DNA of 64,000 nt. Origin: Solibacillus sp040274725 (GTDB lineage Bacteria; Bacillota; Bacilli; Bacillales_A; Planococcaceae). The position numbers and the translations under genes were made by a program. The stretch lies in contig JBEMAQ010000007.1 of the NCBI GenBank assembly GCA_040274725.1, positions 62,001 to 126,000 on the forward strand, given 5' to 3'. Positions within the stretch are counted from its first letter, which is position 1; each line of letters starts with the position of its first letter. Below the pieces are notes generated by a model. It worked only from the letters and a program-made list of their open reading frames with translations. It ran no database searches and was not told the origin of the DNA. Below, one piece after another: positions 1 through 7,843 of the stretch.

Positions 1-350
1 ATGACTTTCCCTTGATCTTGCTCAAGTAGCTTTGTTGATTCCCAGTGCAATTTAAAGTCCGTCGATACATGCACTGTATCGTTCGGAAATTCTTTTTCCA
101 ACTTTTTTTGCCAGCGCTTTTCTATTTTTTGCTTATTCCATTTTTGCCACGGGTTTACTTGCAAAGCGACAAATATTTCATCATAAATAACGACAATATT
201 GGCAGCTTCAATTTCTTTTGCCTCTTTTAACTTCCCTTTAATTTGCTGCTGCTTTTCTTCCATATTTGTTTGCTCATACGTTGCGAATTTTTCCTGTTCT
301 CCGCAGCCAACGAGCAAAAAAATACAGAAGCATAACACACCCTTTCGCAT
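1..350 (-). CDS. YhcN/YlaJ-like sporulation lipoprotein, partial (3' end outside window)
   Basis: The reading frame starts at ATG 350-348 behind a good ribosome-binding site (AAAGGGG, 6 nt away) and stays open to the left edge, so the C-terminus is missing; 116 residues are visible. The first 20 residues form a lipoprotein signal with lipobox LVGC, so the mature protein should be anchored to the outer face of a membrane by the Cys. After a charged, Gln/Lys-rich helix come the segments AANIVVIYDEIFVALQV and TVHVSTDFKLHWESTKLL. These match the pattern of the YhcN/YlaJ family of sporulation lipoproteins (a variable segment, a strand with an A-x-V-x-V pattern, then a late V-x-V-S-x-D motif). That family is known from forespore or germination contexts in Bacillus; the exact function is not established. 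It is divergent from the coat gene that follows. The family call is moderate because the protein is incomplete. Confidence 0.6.
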   Translation of the reverse strand, partial: MRKGVLCFCIFLLVGCGEQEKFATYEQTNMEEKQQQIKGKLKEAKEIEAANIVVIYDEIFVALQVNPWQKWNKQKIEKRWQKKLEKEFPNDTVHVSTDFKLHWESTKLLEQDQGKV

Positions 351-451
351 AACAATCCCCTTTCTTATGAAGCGCTTTTACGACAGTATTATCCAGACGT
401 CTGTATTTTATTCAACTAAGCACATTCGCCCTAATCGTAAGTAGACACATG

Positions 452-460
452 CATATCGTA
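452..460 (+). promoter_or_regulatory. Candidate sigma-K -10 element of cotZ-like gene
   Basis: The sequence CATATCGTA matches the sigma-K -10 consensus CATANNNTA exactly and lies 22 nt before the ATG at 482. A transcript would begin just ahead of the AGGAGG ribosome-binding site. I see no convincing -35 element, so this rests on the -10 and on the coat-protein identity of the gene. Confidence 0.4.
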
Positions 461-481
461 AGGAAAATAGGAGGTGACATA

Positions 482-991
482 ATGGGGTGTGGAAAAGGCA
501 CAACAGGGCCCGCATCAACAAGCGGCTGTGTTTGTGATGTTGTTCGTGCGATTTTAGATATTCAAAACCAGGCGACACAAGATGAGTGCTCTACTTGTAC
601 GACAAATTGCTTTTTAGAGCCGCTTGGTGGTATTGTAAGTCCCGCGCGCACGTCCGTTGATACACGTGTCTTTACGCTATCAACAAAAAACGGCACACCA
701 TTTTTTGCAACGTTTAGCCCAACAGAGGAATTCGATGAAGTTTGTACATCGATTTATTTCCGTGTAGAAGATATTTTCGATGGTTGCTGCGCGACACTAC
801 GCGTACTTATTCCACTTGATGCTAGCCGTGAGCCGGTCGATTTATTAAATGAGCAGGAAACAGGAATTTCCCTCCGTGCAGTTTGTAACGTAGAAAACTT
901 TGCAGCATCTGATAATTGTATTACTGTAGACCTTGACTGCTTCTGTGCTGTGCAATGTATTGCTGATGTGAATTTAGGGATTTGTAGTTAA
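482..991 (+). CDS. cotZ: Spore coat/exosporium protein of the CotY/CotZ (ExsY) family
   Basis: A 169-aa cysteine-rich protein (about 17 Cys). It opens MGCGKG and has conserved clusters SGCVCDVVRAILDIQ and CSTCTTNCFLEPLGG near residues 15-55, followed by a beta-rich region with FRVEDIFDGCCATLRVL and a C-terminal DLDCFCAVQC cluster. This is the signature of CotY/CotZ in Bacillus subtilis and ExsY/CotY in the B. cereus group, which self-assemble through disulphides into the outer coat or exosporium basal layer. I chose ATG 482 rather than upstream in-frame ATG 449 because AGGAGG lies 7 nt before 482 and the family begins there. It is expected to be made in the mother cell, and the CATANNNTA box just upstream fits that. 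A bidirectional terminator follows. Confidence 0.9.
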   Translation: MGCGKGTTGPASTSGCVCDVVRAILDIQNQATQDECSTCTTNCFLEPLGGIVSPARTSVDTRVFTLSTKNGTPFFATFSPTEEFDEVCTSIYFRVEDIFDGCCATLRVLIPLDASREPVDLLNEQETGISLRAVCNVENFAASDNCITVDLDCFCAVQCIADVNLGICS

Positions 992-1004
992 TTAAGGCAA
1001 AAAA

Positions 1005-1030
1005 GAAGCCCCTACATTTGTAGAGGCTTC
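1005..1030. terminator. Bidirectional terminator between cotZ and the convergent coat gene
   Basis: Inverted repeat GAAGCCCCTACA / TGTAGAGGCTTC with a short loop and one mismatch. It is flanked by an A-run on the left and a T-rich stretch on the right, so it can stop transcription from both convergent genes. Confidence 0.7.
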
Positions 1031-1033
1031 CTT

Positions 1034-1339
1034 TCATTTTGCCGCATAAATCGCGACGATTGTATCTGCATGAATCATGCGGATTTGCTCAAAGCATGCG
1101 ATTTTTACATCTGTTCCTTGCACACTCATCACTTCACCAAGCACACGCTCACCTGTTGCCAGTAGCAAAATTACTCTGCGCGGCTTATTACGTGCAAAAA
1201 AATGTAGCTGCCTCGCGATTAGCTCATTGCTTATTTTTTCTGGTACGTTCCGCTCATAAACAGACGTACTTTCATCAAGCTCACAGCTTTCTAATACATA
1301 TGTTGGTGACACAATATATAGCAACGGACGCTCTAGCAT
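1034..1339 (-). CDS. Probable spore coat protein, CotO-like (small beta-barrel C-terminus)
   Basis: A 101-aa protein. Residues about 50-98 (RRVILLLATGERVLGEVMSVQGTDVKIACF..) look like a small Sm/Lsm-type or PRC-type beta-barrel, with strands separated by a glycine turn; the N-terminal 45 residues are charged and variable. ATG 1339 is preferred over 1348 because AAGGA lies 8 nt before 1339, whereas the upstream ATG overlaps the ribosome-binding site. In B. subtilis the gene between cotZ and the mgtE/rluD/nadK block codes for the coat morphogenetic protein CotO, and CotO-family proteins end in a similar barrel. Here the position, convergent with cotZ, and a CATACTTTA sigma-K-like -10 on this strand (1358-1366) support a coat role. 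Sequence similarity alone is too weak to be sure; it could be an unrelated Lsm-fold protein. Confidence 0.5.
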   Translation of the reverse strand: MLERPLLYIVSPTYVLESCELDESTSVYERNVPEKISNELIARQLHFFARNKPRRVILLLATGERVLGEVMSVQGTDVKIACFEQIRMIHADTIVAIYAAK

Positions 1340-1357
1340 GTCGCACATCCTTTTTCA

Positions 1358-1366
1358 TAAAGTATG
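1358..1366 (-). promoter_or_regulatory. Candidate sigma-K -10 element of the CotO-like gene
   Basis: Read on the minus strand the sequence is CATACTTTA, an exact CATANNNTA match, 19 nt before the ATG at 1339. No clear -35 element is visible. Confidence 0.35.
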
Positions 1367-1384
1367 CGCCGTTCACGTCGTTCG

Positions 1385-2761
1385 CTACATAATTAAATGA
1401 ATAAATGTCGTCGCAAGTCCTAAGTAAATAACAATACTCGTCACGTCATTTAACGTTGTAATAAATGGACCCGATGCAACAGCTGGGTCAATCCCAAGCT
1501 TATGCATAATAAGCGGAATGAACGAACCGGCAAGTGTTGCCACAATAATCGAACAGCAAATAGCCGCCGCGACAAGCAGGCCGATAATGAGCTCCTGCTT
1601 CCAAATATAAATAATCCCAACAACAATCGCCCCACTCACAAGCCCCATCACAAGTCCGGTACAAAGCTCGCGCATAATAAGGCGGAACTTGCTTTTGCCG
1701 CCAATATCGCCTGTCGCTAGCCCGCGAATCGCTACGGCTAGTGCCTGTGTGCCACTATTGCCTGACGTACCAGAAATAAGTGGAATAAATGTCGCGAGCA
1801 GCGCTACTTTATCAAGTGTGTCTTCAAAAAGTCCCATTAAGTTGGCTGTGACCATCCCTAAAAATAATAGGATAATGAGCCATGGCAAACGCTTCGCAGC
1901 CGCTTTGATTGGGCCACCGTCCGCGTCATCCATATCCGAAATACCAGCTAGTTTTGAATAATCGTCCTCTGCTTCTTCGTCGATAACATCGATAATATCA
2001 TCAACTGTAATAATCCCCTGTAATTCGTGGTTGTCATCAATTACAGGAATCGCTAAAAAGTTATAGTCCTTCATAATGCGTGCAACGTCTTCCTGGTCGT
2101 CTGTCACACGAACCGATACGACGCGCTCACTCATAATCTCTTTAATCAGCGTATCCTCACCCGCGATAATTAAATCTCGTAAGGACAAAACACCTGTTAG
2201 CTCGTGGCGGTCATTGACAATGAAAATATAATAAATCGTCTCAGCAGTCGGCGCTTCCTTCCGAAGCACAGCCATCGCAGAACGTACGGTTGACGTTTCT
2301 AAAATCGACACGTACTCTGTTGTCATAATGGCACCGGCTGTATATTCCGGGTAGCCTAGTAGCTCATTAATCTCTTCAACCGTCTCGCTATCCATCATTT
2401 CTAAATAGCTTTCACGCTGCTCATTATCGAGCTCATTTAATACGTCTACCGCATCATCGGTATACATGAAGCCGAGCATCGCAGCACCGTAAGATGTATC
2501 CATTTCATTTAAAAAGCCTTCATATTCGTCATCTTCTAATTCGATTGATTCGAAAATGTCCGCCATTTCTTTTGGAGACAAGTAACGATAGATGATCTGA
2601 CGTATATCAGGGCCCACCTCTTCGTAAAACTGAGCTTGATCATATGGATGAAGCGCTAAAAAATGCTCACGGAATGATTCAATATTTTCTTCCACGAGCA
2701 ACATCCGAAGAAAGTCTTCATCATACTGTACTTCATTTCGATTATAAGTATTGTCTGTCAT
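1385..2761 (-). CDS. mgtE: Magnesium transporter MgtE
   Basis: A 458-aa membrane channel for Mg2+ uptake. Order of parts: an N-terminal helical superhelix domain (about 1-135, acidic, with FYEEVGPDIRQIIYRYLSPKEM), two CBS domains (about 140-265, including YIFIVNDRHELTGVLSLRDLI and FLAIPVIDDNHELQGIITVDD), a plug helix, and five transmembrane helices from about 285 on. The pore signature SGNSGTQALAVAI is present near 335-347. In MgtE the cytosolic N and CBS domains bind Mg2+ and close the pore when the cell is replete. GTG 2764 and ATG 2761 are adjacent starts; the G-rich ribosome-binding site is 7 nt from the ATG, which I prefer. There is no recognisable M-box in the 134 bp upstream, so regulation is probably at the protein level. 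Same strand as rluD but separated by a terminator-like hairpin. Confidence 0.95.
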   Translation of the reverse strand: MTDNTYNRNEVQYDEDFLRMLLVEENIESFREHFLALHPYDQAQFYEEVGPDIRQIIYRYLSPKEMADIFESIELEDDEYEGFLNEMDTSYGAAMLGFMYTDDAVDVLNELDNEQRESYLEMMDSETVEEINELLGYPEYTAGAIMTTEYVSILETSTVRSAMAVLRKEAPTAETIYYIFIVNDRHELTGVLSLRDLIIAGEDTLIKEIMSERVVSVRVTDDQEDVARIMKDYNFLAIPVIDDNHELQGIITVDDIIDVIDEEAEDDYSKLAGISDMDDADGGPIKAAAKRLPWLIILLFLGMVTANLMGLFEDTLDKVALLATFIPLISGTSGNSGTQALAVAIRGLATGDIGGKSKFRLIMRELCTGLVMGLVSGAIVVGIIYIWKQELIIGLLVAAAICCSIIVATLAGSFIPLIMHKLGIDPAVASGPFITTLNDVTSIVIYLGLATTFIHLIM

Positions 2762-2868
2762 CACTTGTCCCCCCTTCCACTATCCATCATAACGTACTCA
2801 TTCTAAACGACAATGCTTTTTTTCATGTTCAAAAAACTTTTACAATACTGTTCCCTAAAATCAGAAAA

Positions 2869-2891
2869 GATGTCCGTAAAAAACGAACATC
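2869..2891 (-). terminator. Terminator after the rluD-type gene
   Basis: On the minus strand GATGTTCG / CGGACATC forms an 8-bp stem with a 7-nt T-rich loop, followed by TTTTCTGATTTT. It lies between the rluD stop and the mgtE start. Confidence 0.5.
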
Positions 2892-2898
2892 TTCAGTC

Positions 2899-3774
2899 CT
2901 ATACTATTAATTGGCGCATATCCAGAGGCAATTCGCTCGTAAAACGCATACACTCACCTGAAATCGGATGCGTAAATTCGACAAATACGCAGTGGAGTGC
3001 CTGTCTCGCAAGTTGCTCCGTACTCCCACCATATAAATCGTCCCCAACAAGCGGATGCCCAACATAGCTCATATGCACGCGAATTTGATGTGTGCGCCCT
3101 GTATGAAGCTTCAAACGAATATGTGAATAGCCGTCACAATGCCCCACGACACGAACATCGGTATGCGCAAACTGCCCGTCCGCGCGCACCTCACGTTCAA
3201 TAATACTCGTATCCTTCCGACCAATTGGCGCCATGATTGACTGCGTTTCGGCATGTCCGTGAACAATCGCCTCGTACTCACGATGCACCTCGCCGCGTTG
3301 TTGCTGCTCGCTCATCAAATGATGAATATGACGATGCTTCGCGATGATCATGAGACCTGACGTGTCACGATCTAGTCGCGTCACAATATGTGCAGTCGAT
3401 GCGATTTGCTGACGTTCAAAATAGCCGCATAGCAAATTTGCCACACTGCCAGTCGGATGCTCACGTGACGGGATTGTGCTTTGATACGCTGGCTTATTAA
3501 TTACTAAAATCGCTTCGTCCTCATACACAATCTGCAAATCCTCGTCCTCAGCGACTAAACCATCACTCACTTGTTCACGCGGAAAGCGAATCGTTACCTC
3601 GTCGCCCACAGCAAGCACGTAGCGTACATTTTGTTCGGCACCATTAACTAAAATATCGCCACCATCAAATTTAATGGCTGTGAGTGCACGCTTGGAAATG
3701 CCCCACTCTGCAATCGCCTCACGCAGTAGCTGCTCACGCGTAGCTCTAAAATGTAACTCAAATTGTTTTTTCAT
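2899..3774 (-). CDS. RNA pseudouridine synthase, RluD/RluA family (YjbO-like)
   Basis: A 291-aa enzyme that isomerises uridine to pseudouridine in structured RNA, probably 23S rRNA. An S4-like RNA-binding domain covers about 12-68 (ISKRALTAIKFDGGDILVNG). The catalytic domain follows, with the motif HIVTRLDRDTSGLMIIAK near 131-148; the Asp of RLDRDTSG is the catalytic nucleophile. LKLHTGRTHQIRVHMSYVGHPLVGDDLYGG near the C-terminus is the second family signature. Length is normal. The start ATG has AGAGGC 5 nt upstream and lies 12 nt after the nadK stop, so it is probably cotranscribed with relQ and nadK. The exact target uridines cannot be read from sequence; RluA family members differ in this. 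Confidence 0.9.
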   Translation of the reverse strand: MKKQFELHFRATREQLLREAIAEWGISKRALTAIKFDGGDILVNGAEQNVRYVLAVGDEVTIRFPREQVSDGLVAEDEDLQIVYEDEAILVINKPAYQSTIPSREHPTGSVANLLCGYFERQQIASTAHIVTRLDRDTSGLMIIAKHRHIHHLMSEQQQRGEVHREYEAIVHGHAETQSIMAPIGRKDTSIIEREVRADGQFAHTDVRVVGHCDGYSHIRLKLHTGRTHQIRVHMSYVGHPLVGDDLYGGSTEQLARQALHCVFVEFTHPISGECMRFTSELPLDMRQLIV

Positions 3775-3786
3775 AGTGCCTCTACT

Positions 3787-4581
3787 TTATTCATTTGCAA
3801 CGAATGAATCATGTACACGCTCCCAGAACGGGAACGGACGAAAACGCGCAAAACGCACACGCTCCGTTGCGACATTAAATGTAATCGATTTGACATCTGT
3901 TTCGACCATGCTCAAATGATCGACGGTCATATTAAATTGCTGGTCATTCACAGGCTTCAAGACACAGTTATGATGCGCCGGCAACACAAGCGACGAGCCA
4001 ACTGTACGGAACACGCGGTTATTAATGGACGCCATTTCTGTTAACTGAAACGCATGCAGCGTCGGGTGAATAATTGCCCCGCCTAACGCCTTATTATAAG
4101 CTGTACTACCTGATGGTGTGGATAAACACAGACCATCACCGCGGAAACGCTCAAAATGCGCGCCATTTAACTCCACGTCCATCACAAGCGTGACGTCTGG
4201 TGATTTAATCGTCACTTCATTTAATGCTAAATGGACATTTGACTCTGAATGATGACGGTGCACCTGCACTTCTAATAGTGGATATTCCACAACATTGTAT
4301 TCTTTTTTCGCAATCGATAATACAAGTTTCTCTAGCTCAGATGGTTTCCAATCCGCATAAAACCCTAAATGACCTGTATGAATACCAACAAACGCCAATT
4401 TATCTAACCGATGTGAATAGCGATGAAACGCATGCAACAGTGTTCCGTCTCCACCAATGGAAATAACAATCTCTGGCTCCTCTTCATCAAACGTCAACCC
4501 AAAATCTTGTAAATATGTTTTTGCGAGATGCATCAATTCGTTTGATTGATCATCTCGGCGTGATTGAATTGAAAACTTCAC
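3787..4581 (-). CDS. nadK: NAD kinase
   Basis: A 264-aa enzyme that phosphorylates NAD to NADP using ATP or polyphosphate. The diagnostic GGDGTLLHAFHRY motif lies near 43-55 and the second conserved stretch PSGSTAYNKALGGAIIHP near 156-173, with the nucleotide-binding NEVTIK segment in between. Length and motifs match the short Gram-positive form. The start is GTG, overlapping the relQ stop by 4 nt (GTGA), so the two are translationally coupled. This pairing of an alarmone synthetase with NAD kinase is conserved in Bacillus (yjbM-ppnKA). Confidence 0.95.
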   Translation of the reverse strand: MKFSIQSRRDDQSNELMHLAKTYLQDFGLTFDEEEPEIVISIGGDGTLLHAFHRYSHRLDKLAFVGIHTGHLGFYADWKPSELEKLVLSIAKKEYNVVEYPLLEVQVHRHHSESNVHLALNEVTIKSPDVTLVMDVELNGAHFERFRGDGLCLSTPSGSTAYNKALGGAIIHPTLHAFQLTEMASINNRVFRTVGSSLVLPAHHNCVLKPVNDQQFNMTVDHLSMVETDVKSITFNVATERVRFARFRPFPFWERVHDSFVANE

Positions 4582-5258
4582 TCTACTTCACGCTCCTTCT
4601 CTTTCGTTGATGTACGAATAGCTGGACTTGATGCTTCTTTAATTTCTGTAAAATAGGCTTGTGCTTCTTGAATCTCGCTCCGAATAGACGACATTTCTTC
4701 ATCTAACTTAAATGCGGCCTCTGCTGCATTTTGTAGGCGATTTTTGATTTCCTCAGGGAACACGCCCTTATATTTATAGTTTAATGAATGCTCAATCGAT
4801 GCCCAAAAATTCATCGCCAGTGTGCGAATCTGAATTTCCGCAACAATCACGACACGGCCATGAATCGTCTCCACTGGATATTCGACAATCATATGATGCG
4901 AACGGTATCCACTCGGCTTACTATGTGTAATATAATCCTTTTCTTCAATCACTTTCATATCGTTGCGTTGACGAATCAGCTCCGTCACCGTTGCAATATC
5001 ATCGACAAATTGGCACATAATACGCACACCTGCAATATCTTGCAGCTCGCGCCCAAGCTGCGAGGATGGCTCAAATGGTACACATTTACCGAGTGACTTG
5101 TCATATATACTCGCTAAAGGCTTGACACGTCCTGTCACAAACTCAATCGGTGAGTTTAAATTGGAAATCCCAAATTGTGAACGCATCCCTTTTAGCTTAA
5201 TTTTCAGCTCATCCACCGCTTGTTTATACGGGCTTAAAAAACTTTCCCATTGTCCCAA
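4578..5258 (-). CDS. relQ: Small alarmone synthetase RelQ/YjbM (GTP pyrophosphokinase)
   Basis: A 226-aa single-domain (p)ppGpp synthetase that transfers pyrophosphate from ATP to GTP or GDP; it lacks hydrolase and TGS domains, as usual for SAS1. Motifs read in order: EFVTGRVKPLASIYDK, QDIAGVRIMCQFVDDI, SGYRSHHMIVEYP and EIQIRTLAMNFWASIEHSLNYKYKG, then an acidic coiled C-terminal helix. I place the start at the TTG 5258-5256 because AGGAGG lies 8 nt upstream; the TTG two codons earlier is only 2 nt from it. RelQ enzymes form tetramers and are tuned by (p)ppGpp and single-stranded RNA. First gene of the relQ-nadK-rluD unit. Confidence 0.93.
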   Translation of the reverse strand: MGQWESFLSPYKQAVDELKIKLKGMRSQFGISNLNSPIEFVTGRVKPLASIYDKSLGKCVPFEPSSQLGRELQDIAGVRIMCQFVDDIATVTELIRQRNDMKVIEEKDYITHSKPSGYRSHHMIVEYPVETIHGRVVIVAEIQIRTLAMNFWASIEHSLNYKYKGVFPEEIKNRLQNAAEAAFKLDEEMSSIRSEIQEAQAYFTEIKEASSPAIRTSTKEKEREVE

Positions 5259-5284
5259 CGACAAAACCTCCTAGCATGACAAAA

Positions 5285-5331
5285 GCACGCTTCAACACGT
5301 GCAGCTTCAATTGAATATGAGCTCAATTGAA
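5285..5331 (-). terminator. Two short hairpins between yjbL and relQ
   Basis: GCACG / CGTGC (5285-5302, minus-strand TTTT after it) plus a perfect 9-bp repeat TTCAATTGA / TCAATTGAA (5306-5331). The first may terminate yjbL; the second has no T-run downstream on the minus strand and could be an operator. Confidence 0.35.
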
Positions 5332-5360
5332 AAAATTCATTTAGTTAAAAATCATATCTA

Positions 5361-5750
5361 TTATACTTCATTTCCCTCAAATATTTCTGCAAAAATCGCT
5401 TCAACCGCTGCTACGAATTCATCGCCGTAGTTACTATTTCCCTCAATATTAAACAATAGTCCCTCTAACTCATCCGCAAAATTATGTAATTGCAAATCCT
5501 CCGTCCCGTTACGTAAATACGGATCCTTTCCATGTTGCACGACCGCTACTAGCTGCGGCCATATGGCTTTTGGAAAACGAATATGACTATACGCATTATT
5601 TTCTTCAACTAAATAAAGAAAAGCTGCCTGATCTGAATCAACAATTACTTGTCCTGTAGGTTGTATTTGTAACTGCTCGCTTGTTTCATTTACAATAAAA
5701 TAAAGGGCATGATTTTGCTCATATGCTGATACAATATATTCATTACGCAC
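5361..5750 (-). CDS. yjbL: UPF0738 family protein (YjbL-like)
   Basis: A 129-aa soluble acidic protein without signal or membrane segment. It lies between relQ and yjbK, exactly where B. subtilis has yjbL, and the two-part pattern (N-terminal beta strands, then FPKAIWPQLVAVVQHGKDPYL and a helical acidic C-terminus with FADELEGLLFNI) fits that family. Function unknown. I prefer GTG 5750 to GTG 5759: AAAGGA is 9 nt before 5750 but touches 5759. Its reverse-strand neighbour yjbK starts 108 nt away, so the two are divergently transcribed. The identification depends mainly on gene order. Confidence 0.65.
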   Translation of the reverse strand: MRNEYIVSAYEQNHALYFIVNETSEQLQIQPTGQVIVDSDQAAFLYLVEENNAYSHIRFPKAIWPQLVAVVQHGKDPYLRNGTEDLQLHNFADELEGLLFNIEGNSNYGDEFVAAVEAIFAEIFEGNEV

Positions 5751-5858
5751 TTCGGACACTCCTTTTTCAAAACGCTCTTCTCACATTTTAACATATAGCA
5801 ATCGTTGATGCAGTGCCGTTTTTGGATGAAGGAAAACTTAACTAAAGGAATGATTTAC

Positions 5859-6446
5859 ATGAGCCAACAAATCGAAATTGAATTTAAAAATTTATTAACG
5901 AGAGCGCAGTACGAAACACTTCTCACTGCTTTTGACGTAGCCCCACACCAAATAATTCGTCAAATGAACCATTATTTTGACACACCAGACGAGCACTTGA
6001 AGCATTTAGCAAGCGGGCTCCGCATTCGCCAGTTCCCTGAAGACATTGAATGTACACTAAAAGAAAAATCAGGTGAGCATGCGCATCTTGAAACAACCGA
6101 CCCCTTATCAGAGACCGAAGCTAGTGCAATGCTTACTGACGGCGTTGTACGCGCACCACATGTCGCAGCGCGCTTGCAACAATTAAATGTCCCAATGGAG
6201 CAACTATCGCTCATCGGAACACTGACAACAGACCGTGTCGAACTGGACTATAAAGGCGGGCTCCTTGTGCTCGACCACTCTTTTTACTTGCACTGTGATG
6301 ATTATGAGGTAGAATATGAAACAAATGATGAAACTTTTGGAAAAAATACTTTTAACGAATTATTACAACAATTCGACATCATACAACAGCCAACACCGAA
6401 AAAACTTGCACGCTTTATGCAAGCATTAAAGCAACAGAAAGGTTGA
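5859..6446 (+). CDS. yjbK: CYTH-domain protein YjbK (triphosphate tunnel enzyme family)
   Basis: A 195-aa protein with the CYTH hallmark QIEIEFKNLL at residues 3-12 (alternating Glu in EIEFK), followed by charged strands (GLRIRQF, ECTLKEK, DRVELDYKGGLLVLDHSFY, YEVEYE) that line the basic/acidic tunnel in this fold. Family members act on triphosphorylated substrates (inorganic triphosphate, thiamine triphosphate) or make cAMP; which applies here is not known. ATG 5859 is used, with AAAGGA 9 nt upstream; the in-frame ATG 5805 has no ribosome-binding site. It starts a four-gene plus-strand run (yjbK-yjbJ-yjbI-spxH) like that of B. subtilis. The close link to relQ suggests nucleotide or polyphosphate metabolism, which is inference. 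Confidence 0.85.
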   Translation: MSQQIEIEFKNLLTRAQYETLLTAFDVAPHQIIRQMNHYFDTPDEHLKHLASGLRIRQFPEDIECTLKEKSGEHAHLETTDPLSETEASAMLTDGVVRAPHVAARLQQLNVPMEQLSLIGTLTTDRVELDYKGGLLVLDHSFYLHCDDYEVEYETNDETFGKNTFNELLQQFDIIQQPTPKKLARFMQALKQQKG

Positions 6447-6452
6447 TTATAT

Positions 6453-7175
6453 ATGGACATTCAAGCAATGAGAACGATGATGGAAATTCAAGCACTGCAA
6501 TCAATGGATAGTACATCAAACAGTTCAATTTTATCAAATGGCTCCTCTATTTTTTCGGAATTAATCGAGGGGATGCTTACGGATGCTTCTAGCTCTTTAA
6601 ACGAAGCGTATAATAAGCTCGGTAGCGGCATGAATGCAACTACGGCAGCTACTACGTCAAACGGGGATTATTTAGCGAACCTTTTATATCAAGGCGCAAA
6701 TGCTCCGCAACTACATAAGGAACCAGCGAAAACGATCGACAACTATGTATCTACAGACTATACCGGACAACAAGCGTATGAAAATGTATTACAAGGTGCT
6801 GAACAATATGCAGCCCTTATTCAAAAGGCTGCCAAACAATATGACGTGCCGGAGAAATTAATCGCCTCTGTTATGAAACAGGAATCAAATTTTAATTCCA
6901 CTGCACTTAGCCATGCAGGCGCAACAGGGTTAATGCAATTAATGCCAGCAACAGCCAAATATTTAGGTGTACAGGATGCAACAGATCCTGAGCAAAATAT
7001 TATGGGTGGTGCAAAATATTTACGCCAAATGCTCGATCAATTCGATAATAATATTTCAGTAGCACTTGCTGCGTACAATGCAGGGCCTGGAAATGTACGT
7101 AAATACGATGGTATTCCTCCATTCAAAGAAACAACGAACTATGTCAAAAAGGTCATGAATTATTATCAAGGATAA
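6453..7175 (+). CDS. yjbJ: Lytic transglycosylase, SLT domain (YjbJ/CwlQ-like)
   Basis: A 240-aa protein. Residues 1-105 are Ser/Asn-rich and probably disordered; no classical signal peptide is visible. The C-terminal 130 residues are a Slt70-type domain: LIASVMKQESNFNSTALS contains the catalytic Glu, then GATGLMQLMPATAKYLGV, MGGAKYLRQML and AAYNAGPGNVRKY, the complete set of family motifs. The enzyme cleaves peptidoglycan between MurNAc and GlcNAc with formation of 1,6-anhydro ends; the B. subtilis relative CwlQ also has muramidase activity. It begins 6 nt after yjbK, with AGAAAGG about 10 nt upstream. How it leaves the cytoplasm without a signal peptide is unclear for the whole subfamily. 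Confidence 0.88.
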   Translation: MDIQAMRTMMEIQALQSMDSTSNSSILSNGSSIFSELIEGMLTDASSSLNEAYNKLGSGMNATTAATTSNGDYLANLLYQGANAPQLHKEPAKTIDNYVSTDYTGQQAYENVLQGAEQYAALIQKAAKQYDVPEKLIASVMKQESNFNSTALSHAGATGLMQLMPATAKYLGVQDATDPEQNIMGGAKYLRQMLDQFDNNISVALAAYNAGPGNVRKYDGIPPFKETTNYVKKVMNYYQG

Positions 7176-7233
7176 CGTTTTTTTGTAAATCAAAAAGTAT
7201 GGCGGTGCAGTTTGTTTGTGAAAACGAAAGGAC

Positions 7234-7313
7234 GTTGCTACAATAAATGTATCACTCAAGTAAAAGACTTATTGTTACTACAATAGATGTATCACTTAGA
7301 GAACAGACTTATT
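7234..7313 (+). repeat. Two tandem 40-bp imperfect repeats before yjbI
   Basis: Unit 1 is 7234-7273 and unit 2 is 7274-7313. Both run GTT-CTACAATA-ATGTATCACT..GACTTATT and agree at 33 of 40 positions by my count. They lie in the 269-bp gap between yjbJ and yjbI, which has no other obvious feature. Confidence 0.6.
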
Positions 7314-7444
7314 ATAGAACAGTTTTTGCCGTTCACAAGATTGAAATATGAGCTTCATTAACTAAAGTTCACTCAATGAATAACGACTCATCTTTCACCT
7401 AGAATGGCAGTCTTCTGCTGAATAAAGATAAAGGAGTATCACCT

Positions 7445-7843
7445 ATGAATCGAAAATATACGATTCCTTACGAGGAACTTGGTGCTGAAAAGCTTTCCGA
7501 ATTAATGCACGCGTTCTACTCTCGAGTGGCGAAGCATCCTGAACTAATTCCGATTTTCCCGGAAGACCTAACTGAAACGATCCGTAAACAAATTCAATTT
7601 CAAACACAATATTTAGGTGGACCTAACTTATATACAGATGAGCATGGTCATCCAATGATGCGCGCACGCCATATTCCTTTCAAAATTACGCCAGACCGCG
7701 CACAGGCTTGGCTTGAATGTATGGCTGAGGCAATGGATGAGGTCGGCCTAGACGGTAAATTTAGAGAAATTTATTATAAACGCTTAGTCATGACAGCCCA
7801 TCATATGATTAACGCTCCAAATGACAATGAGGAGGGAATGTGA
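7445..7843 (+). CDS. yjbI: Truncated haemoglobin (group II, YjbI-like)
   Basis: A 132-aa 2-over-2 globin that binds haem and O2/NO. Group II landmarks: the N-terminal helix with LMHAFYSRVAKHPELIPIFP, the stretch FQTQYLGGPNLYTDEHGHPMMRARHIPF, where H (of ARHIPF) is in the usual proximal-His position, and the Trp of AQAWLECMAEAMDEVGL at the G8 site. The ribosome-binding site AAAGGAG is 8 nt before ATG. It is directly followed by spxH (the stop overlaps no bases; TTG is the next codon), an arrangement conserved in Bacillus and Staphylococcus that suggests a joint role in oxidative or nitrosative stress. Confidence 0.92.
   Translation: MNRKYTIPYEELGAEKLSELMHAFYSRVAKHPELIPIFPEDLTETIRKQIQFQTQYLGGPNLYTDEHGHPMMRARHIPFKITPDRAQAWLECMAEAMDEVGLDGKFREIYYKRLVMTAHHMINAPNDNEEGM

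Noticed and set aside
45..444. Plus-strand frames of 61 and 81 aa at the left edge
   Set aside because: They are shadows of the minus-strand YhcN/YlaJ-like lipoprotein, which has a lipobox and a good ribosome-binding site.
2762..2898. M-box (Mg2+ riboswitch) upstream of mgtE
   Set aside because: The gap is only about 135 bp, contains the rluD terminator, and has no conserved M-box sequence.
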